A stretch of DNA of 64,000 nt from Vanessa cardui (GCF_905220365.1 NC_061140.1:12216501-12280500); one strand, 5' to 3'; numbered from the stretch's first letter, positions 26,201-37,924 are shown. The notes: a model not told the origin generated them from the sequence alone. Numbers and translations: made by a program.

Positions 26201-29200
26201 GCACGAAGAAAAAGTTAACTTTGGTCGCGCGGTACCTTTTATTTCAAGGAAGTGTTTAAAGTAAATTAAAAGCAAGCGAGGCAAGTTTTTCCTTCAATCT
26301 TTGATCTAACAATCGGTTAGGAGAACGTAACAATCACAATTCCAGTAATAAATGAAGCCGAGGAACGTTGCAACCTTGGAAATAGATCTGTTGCCATACT
26401 CGAGTTCGCTACATGTCGAATAAAAAATAGTACAAAAACACAGTCAACACAAGTCTGTAGCTCGACGTTCGGATTATAACCGTCCGAAACTCCGCCCTTT
26501 TCGTTTTTTTTTTTTTTTGCAAAGTGGTCCACTGAGCTATACAAACTGGCGAATTCGAGCACAAAAATGTAGTTCGTATTTAATATCTAAAAAGAACGCT
26601 GCGCAAAATTTTACAGATAAAGCAAATTAATGTTGATACACTGACGTAATAAAATATTCCTCAGTGTTTTTAATCTCGACATAAATTGTTGCTCACAACA
26701 AAAAAATAAATAAACGATAATTCTTAGATCATTTCTCAATCGTATTGCCCTATTGAATAATGATAATAATCACGCTCTTTACATATAATATCATCTCGTG
26801 ACTAATGAAATAGTGTTAATTATCTACACCATTGTACTGCAATCTGTTACAGTACAATGATACAATCCTGATAAATCGTTTCCTTATGTTACAAGCACGC
26901 TTTGCGCTCCTTCAAAATATTTTATATTCCATTGAATTATTACAGGTCAAAGGCCTCCAACAAATTGTTAATAACAATGTCAAATCAATTGTATAAAAAG
27001 CATATTGAAAAAATCTATCGATAGATTAGATAGAGACGTTACTTTCTAAAAAAATGTTTCTGATATTTCGTATAGCATTAGATAAGAATTTGGATGCAAC
27101 AGATTGAAAATTAATATCAAACGCTACGGATGCGAACGGATTTTTTATCATTAATGGTAAAACGTCTCAGATATCGGATGGCGTTGATAGGAAAGAAAAA
27201 AATCGGAAAAATTGTGAGTAAAGAAGAGCGTACGAAAATTCATTTCCCTTTAATATTCTCGGTAAAATTGCTGGCGCGAATGACCTGAGATTAACATTTC
27301 CTAGTAGCGAACGCATTACACACACAGAGCTGTACTCGAATGAACTCACCGACTGTACGCGAAAGGCCACTCACACACGCCGAGAGGATGACTAAAAATA
27401 TTACAAGTTGACATTGAAATGTTAATGCACTCTTGGGTTCGTCGGAGCATTTTACGGATATTTCTCTCGATCCTCGACTCGGCAATAAAATCGAGAATCA
27501 TTTTTTATTTTTCATAATATCGATTGTTTTAACTTCCATCGCCCTGATATCTATCGCGTGATGAAGTGTATTTAATGCGATAATATATATAACGTCGATT
27601 GTCGACGGTTCCAGTCGCGTTTTACGCAGACTCGTCTACGTCATTCGAACGATTGCAATTCATCTTATTTGTTTTTTCATCTAATTTCTGATAACGTTGA
27701 ACGTTCATTGCTTCGATAGAAATATTGACTTCAAGTTGTTTAAATTTACTACGGCCTGATGGGTTAAGATGAAAAGTTTATTTTGCTCACGGCAAACGAT
27801 TTATACTAATTTTAAATGGTTCTTAGAATCAATAAATTTTGAAACGGTTAAAACTATAATCATCCAATCCTCAGCAAAAATATAACAATAAGAAAAAAAA
27901 AATAATCAAATCGATCCTTGTATTTTATGAGCACTTAATTTGTTACACCTATTTTTATTTAAGTTTGAATAAAATTAGCTACACAATGTTTTATTCTAAG
28001 ATTCGTGTGTTTTTAGAATTTCATCTACGTGACTCTAGACATGTTTGTTTTATTGCACAACGTATTTTATTTCATCTTGCTAATTAATATGTTGTATCAA
28101 TAACTTGCCTAAATCCTTAAAATATATTATTACAAAACAATTTCACACAGTCTTCGTATTTACGATACTTTAATTATTTGCAACAAGCATGTTCAAAATA
28201 GATGTCAAAAATTTATTTACGATGTAAGTTATTTCAAAGATTTTTAAATGAATCGTGGTTTCATATCAGAACTGTATCTACTTATTTTTTACTTAATAAT
28301 GTATTTAACAATTTCCTGATTTTATCAAATATTTTAAAACAAATAATTTTGATTATATACGCACGCATTCGCCACAAAAATGTTTAAATTTAGGTTTATT
28401 TTTATTGTTTTTGATCACGCGATTAATTTAAACATAAAGTGTAGTTTTTTGACGGTTTATGTAGATTTTCGTACTTTATAATCTAATTTGTGAACTTTAT
28501 ATCTTTTGTTTATGTTTAATTTAACATTTTTATTTCATTTAAATTATTCACTTGAGGTTCACGGCACGATTAAAGTAAATTACGATTTGAAAACGCGAAA
28601 TAAACTCAAGAGCTTTTTTGACAGATACCTTTTTACGCTTTTTAATTGTAGGGTATTTACACCAGTTTATTTTTTAAGATTTTCAATTTAATAAATTTTT
28701 TCATCTTTAGAAATAATAGTTTTTATTTGAAATATCACAAAATATATCACGTTCTAATACTTAGTTAATTTCATTTGTACTTTAGCTACTTATACTGGAG
28801 ATATACAGACACACAGTTTTATTATATTAGCGAGATTAATATTTAAAACTGTTGCGTTTAAAACACAAGTTTGAAACTAGAGGATTTTTCGACAAATATT
28901 TTCTCTAATAAAGTATCTATATGTCAATTTTTTTTAAGTATTATATGTTATAAAAACACTTTTTTTTTCTCACGCGTTTATTAAGTCTAGACCAGCACTA
29001 AACGTTTTAAATGATTCATTTTTTATCGGGCAGGGAAATCCATTTTCCCCTATAAGCTTACCAGTTGCATGTTTTATAATAATTTTTCTTCGTTACCGAC
29101 CCGTTACAAAAAAAAATAATTTCTGTATTAGTAATAACCACGTTTGCTGTGAAAAATTTAAATTTCACTCGCGATAACGACAGATTATTCTTGCTTTTCT

Positions 29201-30107
29201 AATGGATATGTAATGGTTTTTAAAAATTGTTATTTAAATTCGCGTGATACATATATATTTTTTGTAAACTTATTTTTTTATTAATCAGTTACATGATCAC
29301 TGTTTAATATTCTACTAACGAGGTATTTAATTTTGTTTGTATCTTTAAAGTAAATGAGTTTAAACCAGCAAAATATTTCTAATCACAAAAACTATAAATC
29401 ATAACAGTTCGAAATTTAAATTAGCTAGTTAACGATATTTGAACAAATTAATCGTTTATTTATTTTTAAATATTACGTTTTAATAATTTCGTTATTTATG
29501 AACTTTTTAATTAGGCAATATTATTTTATAGACTTGTTATTTTGATTTACCAATATGATACGATGCGTTGAAAAACATGTTTACGAATTTCTTTAAGCGA
29601 TTTAAACGTTTTCCTGGCGATAAAGTGTATTACGCGTTATTTTTTTATTAATGTTGTTGTTTTTATCCAATCAAAACACTGTTTCGTAAAATTGTAATTT
29701 TTTAAAGGATATTTCAACCTTTTTACTGTGATCGAATTCAAAACTTTGAAATTGAATTTTCAACGGTAATTTAATCAGGAGGTAGCGCTCACAGAAGTTT
29801 GGTAACATTTAGAAGTTCTTTTAACTCTATTTTAAATTAGGAATGGTTTAAGTATTATTAATGCGATTTTTTATTTATTTTATGACCGTTATAAACGTTG
29901 AGATTTAAACATTTTTAAATTTAAATTATCTTTTTTGGAGGTAGGAGATTTAACGTATTTTTTTTATATTGTATTATTTTCTCGTACGATTTAGATTTTC
30001 TGTTTGATCATTTATTTTGTGAGTTTTGTTTGAATTTATGATTTAACCGATTTAATTTTTGTTTACACATTTTCACTGTCCTAATTTTTGTCCAGTAAAT
30101 AGCTTAC
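20252..30107. other. Third and longest repeat-poor block: intron next to the first exon
   Basis: Almost 10 kb lacks any recognisable SINE, LINE or Helitron. Complex patches lie at about 20530-20660 and 23090-23260 (both with ACCGGTT, a Grainyhead-like core), 21040-21260, 21835-22140 (GATTAATTTCG, TTTAATTAAAT), 25900-26250 (GGAGCTTTTAATTAGTAATC) and 27120-27500. From 27.8 to 30.1 kb the sequence is very T-rich on the plus strand. Patch 21060-21260 (TGTCTGTCCGGACATAACTT) might instead be an old transposon scrap. This is the proximal part of the putative first intron. Confidence 0.4.
26830..26859. other. Perfect 10-bp inverted repeat
   Basis: CATTGTACTG and CAGTACAATG are separated by 10 bases. 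It is too short for a microRNA precursor and could arise by chance. Confidence 0.4.
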
Positions 30108-30110
30108 CTG
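30102..30110 (-). promoter_or_regulatory. Splice donor of the first coding exon
   Basis: On the minus strand the sequence reads CAG|GTAAGC, matching the metazoan donor consensus at eight of nine positions. It fixes the 3' end of the exon at 30108 and sets a phase-0 intron. Confidence 0.7.
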
Positions 30111-30227
30111 TGTGGCATCAGTATATGGCGTTGATGAGTTTTTGTCGACCAGTTGCGATCCAAACACCGGGACCCCACTCGAAGTAGGCGTCAGGGACCG
30201 CACATCCGAAATTTGTTGGGGTACCAT
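30108..30227 (-). CDS. First coding exon of an unidentified protein-coding gene
   Basis: The exon runs from an ATG at 30227 down to 30108, exactly 40 codons, and ends CAG followed by GTAAGC, a near-consensus splice donor (intron phase 0). An in-frame TAG lies ten codons upstream of the ATG, so this is the first start in its frame. The peptide begins MVPQQISDVR and ends SSTPYTDATQ. It is rich in Ser, Thr, Pro, Val and Gln, with no signal peptide, membrane segment or domain. About half of its third positions are G or C, against roughly a third G+C in the surroundings, which supports coding. The rest of the gene must lie at lower coordinates, perhaps outside the window. A disordered S/T/P-rich N-terminus on a separate first exon is common in transcription factors and RNA-binding regulators, but I do not recognise this one. 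The existence of the exon is well supported; its identity is unknown. Confidence 0.72.
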
Positions 30228-30720
30228 TATGCTAATCCAAAAAAAAGCCCCCTAAACAACACAAACACAGTTCACCTATTGCACTAACACTAAATATTAA
30301 TTCGTTCAAGTCCTGAAAAGTTTATTGCAGTCCAAATAGCGGTTTCTGCTTGTTCCGACGCGGGAGCCTCTCGGCGGACTTATCGCCGAAGACTTCCCAA
30401 TATCTGGAAACTATTCTTAATTTTCGCTCTAGAATTAAAAAACTGCCGCTGTCTTGTTCCTCGGCGATCAGTCCATAAGTCATAATTTCAGCGGGACGAG
30501 ACCGCTCAGTTATCAAGCGAGTGGCATAATCGCGATCGTGGCGGATACGTCAGCACTCGGCGGTGACAGAGAACCTACTAACTGGTCGGCAACGTGCAGA
30601 GTGCTGTCAATATACCCGCTCAGCTGTTCGCCCCTCCCCGCGCAAGCGCCCCGCTCCCCCCGCGCACGCCTCACTCTCGTGCGGAGCTCTGACACGAGTG
30701 CACATGTACACGCGTATCGT
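30228..30720 (-). promoter_or_regulatory. CpG-rich 5' leader and promoter region of the exon at 30108-30227
   Basis: This is the most GC- and CpG-rich stretch next to the exon, with runs of C/G at 30625-30670 that could bind Sp1/KLF-type factors. On the minus strand a TATA-like TATATT at 30609-30614 lies about 31 bases upstream of an Inr-like CAGTT at 30580-30584, so a start of transcription near 30583 is possible. A pyrimidine-poor TTGTTTAG at about 30250 could also serve as a 3' splice site, in which case the leader would be spliced. The leader contains a 4-codon uORF starting ATGCCACTC and the longer uORF listed separately. Position and composition are seen; the start site is inferred. Confidence 0.5.
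30322..30483 (-). other. 53-codon upstream ORF in the leader
   Basis: This frame reads ATG at 30483 to TAA at 30322-30324 and ends 95 bases before the main ATG at 30227. The peptide begins MTYGLIAEEQDSGSF, is charged and Arg/Lys-rich towards its C-terminus (ERLPRRNKQKP), and has no recognised domain. The stop codon overlaps an AATAAA hexamer (GCAATAAAC), so it could also mark the end of a short transcript. If the leader is unspliced, this frame would be translated first and could lower initiation at the main ATG. It may equally be an accident of a GC-rich region. Confidence 0.35.
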
Positions 30721-31334
30721 TTTTACAACCGAACATTACTTTTATCGGACGATGCGATGTACACATCCGCACGTTGCAAAGCAATATGGACTTTATAATT
30801 AGTATATATGGTCTAATTTTGATTGTGATAAATAAATTAACGTAATATTGCGTCTGATAAATAGTTCAAATTTAAATTATTTTACTAGAATACTTAAGTT
30901 TGTATCAGACAGTTGCTTTCGCAGACATTTAGACAGATTACAGATGTTTAACAAGAATATTATTAAGTTGCTATAACGAGCGAGAAGCGTCATTGATAAT
31001 TTTATCAAATGGGAGGGATCCATGTCTGTTTGGACTCGATTCCTTATTAAAAAGTAATTACTATAAATATGTGTCTGACTTTATTGGGGAGTTTAAACTT
31101 CGAAAGTAATTTTGAATATTCCACGTTTAAGATTAAATAATAAGTAATCATATCAGTATAAAAAAGCAAATCTAACAGGTCGTGAGTTGTATCGGCCTAG
31201 TGTAGTGCTTAGAGTATACACCACCTTACTGTTTTTTTACCAAGGATATTTGGCTTCTTATATTAAATATGTATCAACTATTTGAACCTGATTTTAATGA
31301 AATATGTAGGTGGAAAGACAAATGGATAACTTAA
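30721..31334. other. Sequence upstream of the promoter
   Basis: The sequence is AT-rich with no recognised repeat or gene. G+C drops sharply at about 30730, which marks the upstream edge of the CpG-rich promoter block. Confidence 0.4.
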
Positions 31335-31415
31335 CTATACAAGTAAGTGGTCACCATAGCCATTGGCGTAGTATGTAAACTGTAGTTACACTGGCTCACT
31401 CACCCTTTAAAAAAC
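31335..31415 (-). repeat. SINE-like family B fragment with internal deletion
   Basis: AAGTAAGTGGTCACCATAGCC is joined directly to CTGTAGTTACACTGGCTCAC and TCACCCTT, so the central third of the element is missing. It is the first family B copy upstream of the promoter. Confidence 0.65.
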
Positions 31416-32889
31416 TCCACTAGGTCATCTCAGTTTCGATATGGATATCAACTGTTACCCACAATCTGTTAACATTATAATTACCTATTACCAATTTCAT
31501 ATTCAAATACAATATTAGTTAATTAAATGCAAATTAATTGATGTAGTCAGAGAGTCAGCATAGGCAAGGACACATTCAGATGGATCGATATTCTAAAAAT
31601 AATAATTATCATTGTATGACTTTACTAATACCATAAATTTGATGTAAAAGTAACCATAAAACGAACAACGCCGCGGGACATAACTGTATTTTATAGTATT
31701 ATTTTGTCATATAATATAATAAAAAAGTAAAAAAGTATACTTGTGCTGACCGTACTGATATCCTTCAAAAAAATCACCTCCAACTAAATCGTTAACAAAC
31801 AACATTAAATTAATGAGAATTACGATTTAGCCCGAGCTAGGTACAATAAAAAACTCGTCTAAAGATATAGTAGGCTATATGTTTTAATAAAAAATATTAT
31901 AGCCTAAATAATTCAATGGAACAAACATCTGCCGATCGCCCGCATATCAGCGCATTTTTTTATTTATAATTCGATCAGCGCTGTAACGGTATAATCAACT
32001 TTATATCTATACAATAAGAGTGATTATCGTGTATCATGATGTCAGGTGTATTGTGAGCGCATTTGCAAATGATATGGGACAATTGGCGATACTAAGGGGT
32101 TCTTTTTTAACGAGTAAGTGGCGCAGTAGCTGTTCGACGTATGTATGTCACTAGCATATAGTCTTAACTTTGATGTATGTTGTTAAGAAAAGTTCGTTAG
32201 TGACAAGTAATTGCTTGTTGAACGCACTCTAGGACAGGAATAATTAAATTTAATAGTTTATCGCTTGAATGTATTGATCGAATAATTTGATCTATAATTC
32301 TATAATTAGAATGAGTAGCGATAGTTTTGTGGATGGACGGTTAAAGAAAGATTGCAGTTCAATTCGGACGAACTAGACTAGTTTTAACTGACACCATTTG
32401 AATTATGTTCTTGTTTTTTACAGAGGTTAAACTAGCAAATTAAAAAAAGTATAAAACGGGGTTTTGGTGTTTTTTTCAAAGGTAAAGCAAAACTATAAAA
32501 ATTGGATTTTTTTTAAAATAATAAGGCTAATTTCGTATAAGTTCATCTTAATTTATACATTTTAAAGAAAACACATCGCGAGAAAACCTGACGTTTCTGA
32601 TAATCTTCCAATTCATATGGAGCAAAAAATAAGCTTAAAAAATTATTGACAGTAAAGTATACCTTAGCCCAACATTGGGACTTCTATCAAAGATAAAGAA
32701 AAAAGAAAATATTTATGTTATATTTTTTAAGCAATTGTGTAATACAACTCACGCCATCTATATTAAACTGGTGTAACTAGAATTCTTTTAAGTACTTACA
32801 CTAACAATTGATAAAATCATGTTAATCAAATGAATTGACATAAGTAATTAATTTTTGTTTTATCCATGACGCATACACTTATAATGTAA
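31416..32889. other. AT-rich intergenic sequence
   Basis: No repeat family, RNA gene or exon is recognised in about 1.5 kb. Confidence 0.4.
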
Positions 32890-33122
32890 CTTGTAAGTAA
32901 TCTACTGCTGGGCTAGGAATACCTCTCGTGTTTAACGCTGTTCCAAGATTACACGTGTAACAGAATTTCATTGAAATTAGACTTATGCAGGTTTCCTCAA
33001 TAGTAACCTTCACTGCTTACAAGGTGAATTATAAATACACGGAAATTCAGTGGCGCTTATCTGGGTATGAACCCGCAATCGTCCGTTAAAATGCGTTCGT
33101 TCTCACTACTGGCCCACCTCGG
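32890..33122 (-). repeat. tRNA-derived SINE, family A, diverged
   Basis: Read on the minus strand, a head with ACGGACGATTGCGGGTTCAT gives a nearly intact B box. It is followed by degraded body segments and a tail CCTAGCCCAGCAGTAGATTA. Small deletions are scattered through it. Confidence 0.7.
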
Positions 33123-33173
33123 TTAATAATTATTAACCGTACATAGATTACTATGTCTATATTAATTATTACA

Positions 33174-33362
33174 TCCATACCAATATTATAAATGTAAAAG
33201 TAACTCTGTCTATCTGACCCTCTTTCACTATCAAACCGCTGAACTGAATTTGATGAAATTTGCTATCCAGCAAATTTGAACTCGAAGGAAGGACATAGCC
33301 TAATTTTTGCCTATCACAGCCAACCACCATAAAACGCCAGCAAAACCGCGGGCGAAAACTAG
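33174..33362 (+). mobile_element. Non-autonomous Helitron-like element, family H2, both ends intact
   Basis: It starts TCCATACCAATATTATAAAT and ends CCGCGGGCGAAAACTAG. It sits between A (33173) and T (33363), so both the TC/CTAG ends and the A|T insertion site fit a Helitron. Internally it has AGTAACTCTGTCTATCTG and a GAATTTGATGAAATTTG segment. It is the best-preserved H2 copy here, 189 bp. Similar sequences have sometimes been classed as RTE tails; the ends favour Helitron. Confidence 0.7.
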
Positions 33363-33681
33363 TTAACAACAGAGGCTATTGTCAACGATAAAGTTATAAA
33401 TACATTTCATTAGAACGGTACGTATACCTGTGTCACACTTAGCCCTCGGAAAGCTAATATTTGCGTAAACAGGAAGTCAGTTAAGATGAGGAAATGATAC
33501 GGATTCAGGACAGCATCCGCTCCTTAGAAATCTAAGAGCCACTTTGGATTATGTTGGATAAAACAAACACACTGTATTATATATAAGTTGCCGGCCATTT
33601 AATGGGATGTTAATTTAACTTAACAATTGACTTTTCGAATAGATGTTGGCTCGTTACGAATTATCGAAATTGGTTCGGTAA
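33363..33681. other. Spacer without features
   Basis: A mixed-composition spacer of about 320 bases with nothing recognised. Confidence 0.35.
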
Positions 33682-33919
33682 CAGCCCGTAAATTTCCAAC
33701 GGCTGCGATACATCCTCTTACTTTAAGGAGAAGGTTTATAGGATATACCATGACGCTGCTATTGGAGCAGCTTGGTTGGTTATACATGTGTCTAATTTCC
33801 TCCATTATCCTACATTTCCTCCAGGTCGTAATGATTTTCTTCACCGCCGAGCACATTATGAATTATTAACACATGAAAGTAAGTGACACACGATTTCAAC
33901 CACTGAGCAATCACGGCTA
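33682..33919 (-). repeat. tRNA-derived SINE, family A, old copy
   Basis: Recognisable segments on the minus strand are AGCCGTGATTGCTCAGTGGT (head), GTGCTCGGCGGTGAAGAAAA and a tail CCGTTGGAAATTTACGGGC. About a quarter of positions differ from good copies, and the B box is lost. Confidence 0.6.
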
Positions 33920-35319
33920 TCATTGATTGTGTAGTTTTGGAAAAGTTACACAAAGAAGTATATAAGTTCAAATTAGTTAAACTTTAACAAACATTGCGGA
34001 TTAATAGCGGGCAAGCAGAACTCTTGCTTGGTGATGATAACATCGTGAGGAATATGACCAAGAAAGACGTTATACGAGGCATTGCATTTTGCTTAAAAGT
34101 ATATATTATACATGTATACAAGTATAGTAAATTATGGCTATTCAAGAAACAATCCGTTTTACAATATTGCATAATATAAAATAAAATATTAATAAAACTT
34201 AATCAATAATGGTTTCCAATAATACAGTACAATACAAATATTAAAGAAAATAATTTGCAAAATGTAAATAAGAGAGAGACAGATATACAAGAAGAGAGAA
34301 AGACTATAGGATTAAAATATATTAATTAAAACTATATCAGTAATACACATCAAACTAAATAAAAAATTAAATAAATCACTTCGCACCAATCCTTCATTAA
34401 AATATTCACAACATTAAATTTAAATTTGTACAGAGATAAATTATATCATTATTTTAAACAGTTTATTGTGCTGGGAACAATTTCGATATACAGAGCAAAT
34501 AGGTCGTAACGGTAAGTGGCCTTTGCCCTTAGCCTATGTAACGTATTTGTGTCTATAATTACTAACTATAAACAGAAACATTGAAATTGTATTGCTGTTA
34601 GATGGATAGATAGATAGATAAATTGTAGAAGGGTGGTATCCACCTGCAAGTATTAACTTCTAATGTCTATAATATTAGAACATAATAAGTATGTTTTATA
34701 CACTACACATTACTATGTGGTTGTGAGAATCAAGAACCTCAGGATCGATCTCATATTGAGCTTCCAAAGCAAAGAGTCAGTCACCGAAATCACTTTATTA
34801 TACAGTACGGTAAACAAAAAAATATGTACAAAAAAAACAATGGCAAAAATCTGCATAAATGAGGCTCGAACAGCAGCAATAAAACTACGAATTTTAATAT
34901 AACAGTTTATATTTTCAATTTAAAACAAATAAGTTCATCAAAATTCAATTAAAATATTGTAAACGATTTTTGTACATTGAGTTAAATGTTCAATGAAACA
35001 AATAGTGTAGCATAAGGTTATCAAATATTTCACTTTGAAATTCAATGTTAAATTTCCTTAAAAGAATTTCTCCCTATTTTGAACTTGACTTCCACTGAAT
35101 ACAGAAATTATAGCGCGAATCGTTGCGTTTTATTTAATACAAAAATCTGCGAGGGATAAGATGCAAACATTCTCAATCTAGAACATAATATATAATAGAA
35201 TCTATATCATCGTATCATAACTAAGGTTTGCTTTCATTTATATGTGAAGATAAGTGTAATACTTGTTGACTTCCAGGCAGGATGTATTATATTCATATGC
35301 AATTTTATTTAAATGTTCT
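33920..35319. other. AT-rich intergenic sequence with a GATA microsatellite
   Basis: A short (GATA)n run lies at about 34600-34620 and a GA-rich run at 34268-34305. The rest is AT-rich, without recognised repeats or exons. Confidence 0.4.
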
Positions 35320-35430
35320 ATTTTTAAATTTTTAAAAAGAGTGGCTACTGAGTCTCTAGTCTGTTCATCTTGATAGAATCTGCATTCCAGTGGTAAAATG
35401 TTAAATGACGATTAAAATACCTTGGAAAAA
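35320..35430 (+). repeat. Degenerate LINE 3' end
   Basis: GTGGCTACTGAGTCTCT, TGATAGAATCTGCATTCCAG, TGGTAAAATG and TTAAATGACGATT correspond in order to the better copy at 49552-49700. The TTGA-repeat tail is lost. Confidence 0.5.
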
Positions 35431-36347
35431 ATTTGTGATTTTGCATTTGTCATACGATTATACTTATTAATTGCTGAATTTTTAAATGTGAAGTCAAAAC
35501 CCATGGAGCAGTAGCTATGTGGACTATTATAGTATATTCACTTAAAAAATAACTATTTTACAATAAAATAAATCATAAGTACCTTTAATGAAAATCGAGA
35601 CACACAAGTCCAAAAACAATAAAAAAATCTATTGTCTTCAATATCAGGACAGTATAGATCAAGTTTTAGTTAATTCCGCAATGTGTCATACTGTATATGT
35701 CGCTGATATCCTAATAACAACAGCACATGTTATCTCAAGTACTTTCTTCCTCTTGCGTTATTTGAAGTTAGCAAATATGCGAGGTCAAGCTAGTAAAACC
35801 ATTTAAAAATAATACTATCAATATCTAAAGTCATAAATCTGACTGAAATAATTACATACAAGGCCACAATTTTAGTACTTAAATGGTACGTTTCTTGCAT
35901 GCAAACACACTGGGTTACTTACTTTTTTAATCAATACACAACAATAAAAAATATTGGTACTTTTAGGTACGATACAGACAGGTTGAGACCGAACCTATCA
36001 CACATTTTGTCTTAAGAGATAAATTAATTGTAAATCACATAATCAACAAAGTACGTATAGCAAAATCAATTCTGTGGAACTTTACCATCACTGGGATGTA
36101 ATAAAAATAAATCGGTACCAGTAAAATAAAATTCCACATAATTACTGAATCGGAGATCGCCTTTTGAAAAAGAACTCCATTCCAAATGTTTACCGTGATT
36201 GAACGCTCGTACGGGATCATGAAAGGATCACGAACGAGAAATGATTGATTATTTTAATTTATGGGCGATAAATTCGAGATTGTGGAAGGACTTATTTGTG
36301 TGTGTTCGTATAAAAAAAAATACACGGACACTGTAAATATGCCATTG
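35431..36347. other. AT-rich intergenic sequence
   Basis: Nothing is recognised apart from scattered short A-runs. Confidence 0.35.
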
Positions 36348-36499
36348 ATTGGAAAATACATCTTGATTGGTCAACAACAAACTACAACAACAACAACAGC
36401 CTGTAAATTTCCCACTGCTGAGTTCATTGGCAAATACATCTTGATCGTTCAACAACTACAACAACAACAACAGCCTGTAAATTTCCCACTGCTGAGTTC
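36348..36499. repeat. Tandem duplication of a SINE tail plus its flank
   Basis: Two adjacent units, 36348-36425 (78 bp) and 36426-36499 (74 bp), each start ATTGG(A/C)AAATACATCTTGAT. Each runs through an ACAACAACAACAACAG run into the family A tail GCCTGTAAATTTCCCACTGC, TGAGTTC. The units differ by a few substitutions and a 4-base change in the CAA repeat. The duplication therefore followed the SINE insertion. Confidence 0.85.
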
Positions 36500-36780
36500 A
36501 AGCTTCCTTTCCTTGCAAGTTCCCTTTTGAGGAAAAGGTTTGGAACATATACCACTACGCTGTTCCAGTGCGGGTGGTGAAAATTCTGACACATGTGTGT
36601 CAGAATTTCTATGACATTAGGCACATGCAGGTTTCCTCACGATGTTTCCCTAAACCGCCGAGCACGAGATGAATTGTAACACAAATTAAGCACATGAATA
36701 TTCTGTGGTGCTTGCCTGAGTGTGAACCCCAAGATCATCGGTTAAAATGCACGCGTTTTAACCACTGGCCCATCTCGGCT
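36456..36780 (-). repeat. tRNA-derived SINE, family A, full length with a palindromic mutation
   Basis: On the minus strand the head AGCCGAGATGGGCCAGTGGT is intact, and the full body and tail follow. In the body, where other copies read GTATTCCACCA..., this copy has a perfect palindrome at 36581-36608. An extra copy of the tail is present to the left through the tandem duplication at 36348-36499. Confidence 0.8.
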
Positions 36781-36934
36781 TGATTATTCAAGTCGATGGA
36801 AACACTTTGAAGAGTATTGCCGTTAAATTCGATATTTAAATTTCCCCAATGATGTTTCTTGTTTTGCCTTCACTGTATTCTCGAAATCAATTTAAAACGC
36901 TGTTTAATCACGTAAAAAAGTGGAGCTTACTAGG

Positions 36935-37015
36935 GCTGGAACATGCGATCTCCGGATAAAATTAACCTATTCTACCCACAGTGGCTAGTGCTTAGGCTAT
37001 CTCTGCTTGAATCTT
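36935..37015 (-). repeat. Degenerate tRNA-like SINE head
   Basis: On the minus strand AGAGATAGCCTAAGCACTAG, CCACTGTGGGTAGAATAGG and ATGTTCCAGCCC follow the order of a family A tRNA head (A box, anticodon region, B box) but with many changes. The rest of the SINE is absent or unrecognisable. Confidence 0.35.
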
Positions 37016-37459
37016 GAACATTAATAAATTTGCATTACTTACAACACTCATAAACGTTTAATTTCGTCTTTGAAAATTATCAAATTATTTGATGCTTATA
37101 TCTCATGAAGAATGGTGACTTATTTAAACTAAAAAAATTCTAAACTGCCAATTTAAGTATTCTTTTTTCAAATTTCAGAGAAATAAGAATTTTAAACGCT
37201 ATTCGAATTTTTAATTATAATCAGTCATTGCAGCCAAATTTACACTTACGATTTGGCATTTTATCATAATGGCTTTGGTGGAATTCGTTATTTATTTATC
37301 GCAAATCAAAAGGAGACATTTAATGACAATTCAATTGAGCTAGCGTTGCGTGCTAAAGGAACAGCTGACGAGAGTCACGTTAGAAATAAACAGAAATACA
37401 TTCTGTTTATAAATAATTGAAATAAACTGAGTAAAAGTCCGACATTCATTTATTGCTGA
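37016..37459. other. AT-rich spacer
   Basis: I recognise no feature in this stretch. Confidence 0.35.
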
Positions 37460-37619
37460 CTAGTAGTTAGGCGGTTTTACTTGCGTTTTTGGGCAAAAAA
37501 GCCCATGTCTTTTATTGGAGTTCAAGTTTGCTTCATACCAAATTTCATTAAATTTGGTTGAGCGGTTTGGTCGTAAAAGAGCGACAGAGTTGCTTTCACA
37601 TTTATAATATTAGTATGGA
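37460..37619 (-). mobile_element. Non-autonomous Helitron-like element, family H2, both ends present
   Basis: On the plus strand it begins CTAGTAGTTAGGCGGTTTTA and ends TTTATAATATTAGTATGGA, flanked by A and T. Internally GGAGTTCAAGTTTGCTTCAT and ACCAAATTTCATTAAATTTG match the other H2 copies. Compared with 33174-33362, its central part is slightly shorter. Confidence 0.7.
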
Positions 37620-37924
37620 TTGTATACATAATTAAATAAAAGTCATCGCTGTTCTATCTATCCAAATATCACAGGAAGTCAGATCGATTCGTCATAAATC
37701 GGCTGAATCACCAATATATAAAGCTTAGTTAGCGTTTTGTACACGTGAACTAATAACGTCATTATACATCAATAGATCACGACGTCTGTTTATTCAAACA
37801 TTATCATTATTTTACTGGTTGCGTTGAAATAATATCCCATTTAAGTCTTCACTAGAAAAATATAAATCCATGTAATTATTTTGTTTATTATAAAATGTAT
37901 AGCCAAACGACGTTGATAAAAAAT

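Noticed and set aside
26830..26859. microRNA precursor
   Set aside because: The stem is only 10 bp with a 10-base loop, far short of a precursor.
30454..30798. 114-codon plus-strand open frame, the longest in the window
   Set aside because: It lies over the CpG-rich leader of the minus-strand gene, where stop codons are rare because of base composition. It lacks domain features.
36362..36478. CAA repeats as a CRISPR-like or satellite array
   Set aside because: There are just two duplicated SINE-tail units with a (CAA)n run and no regular spacers.
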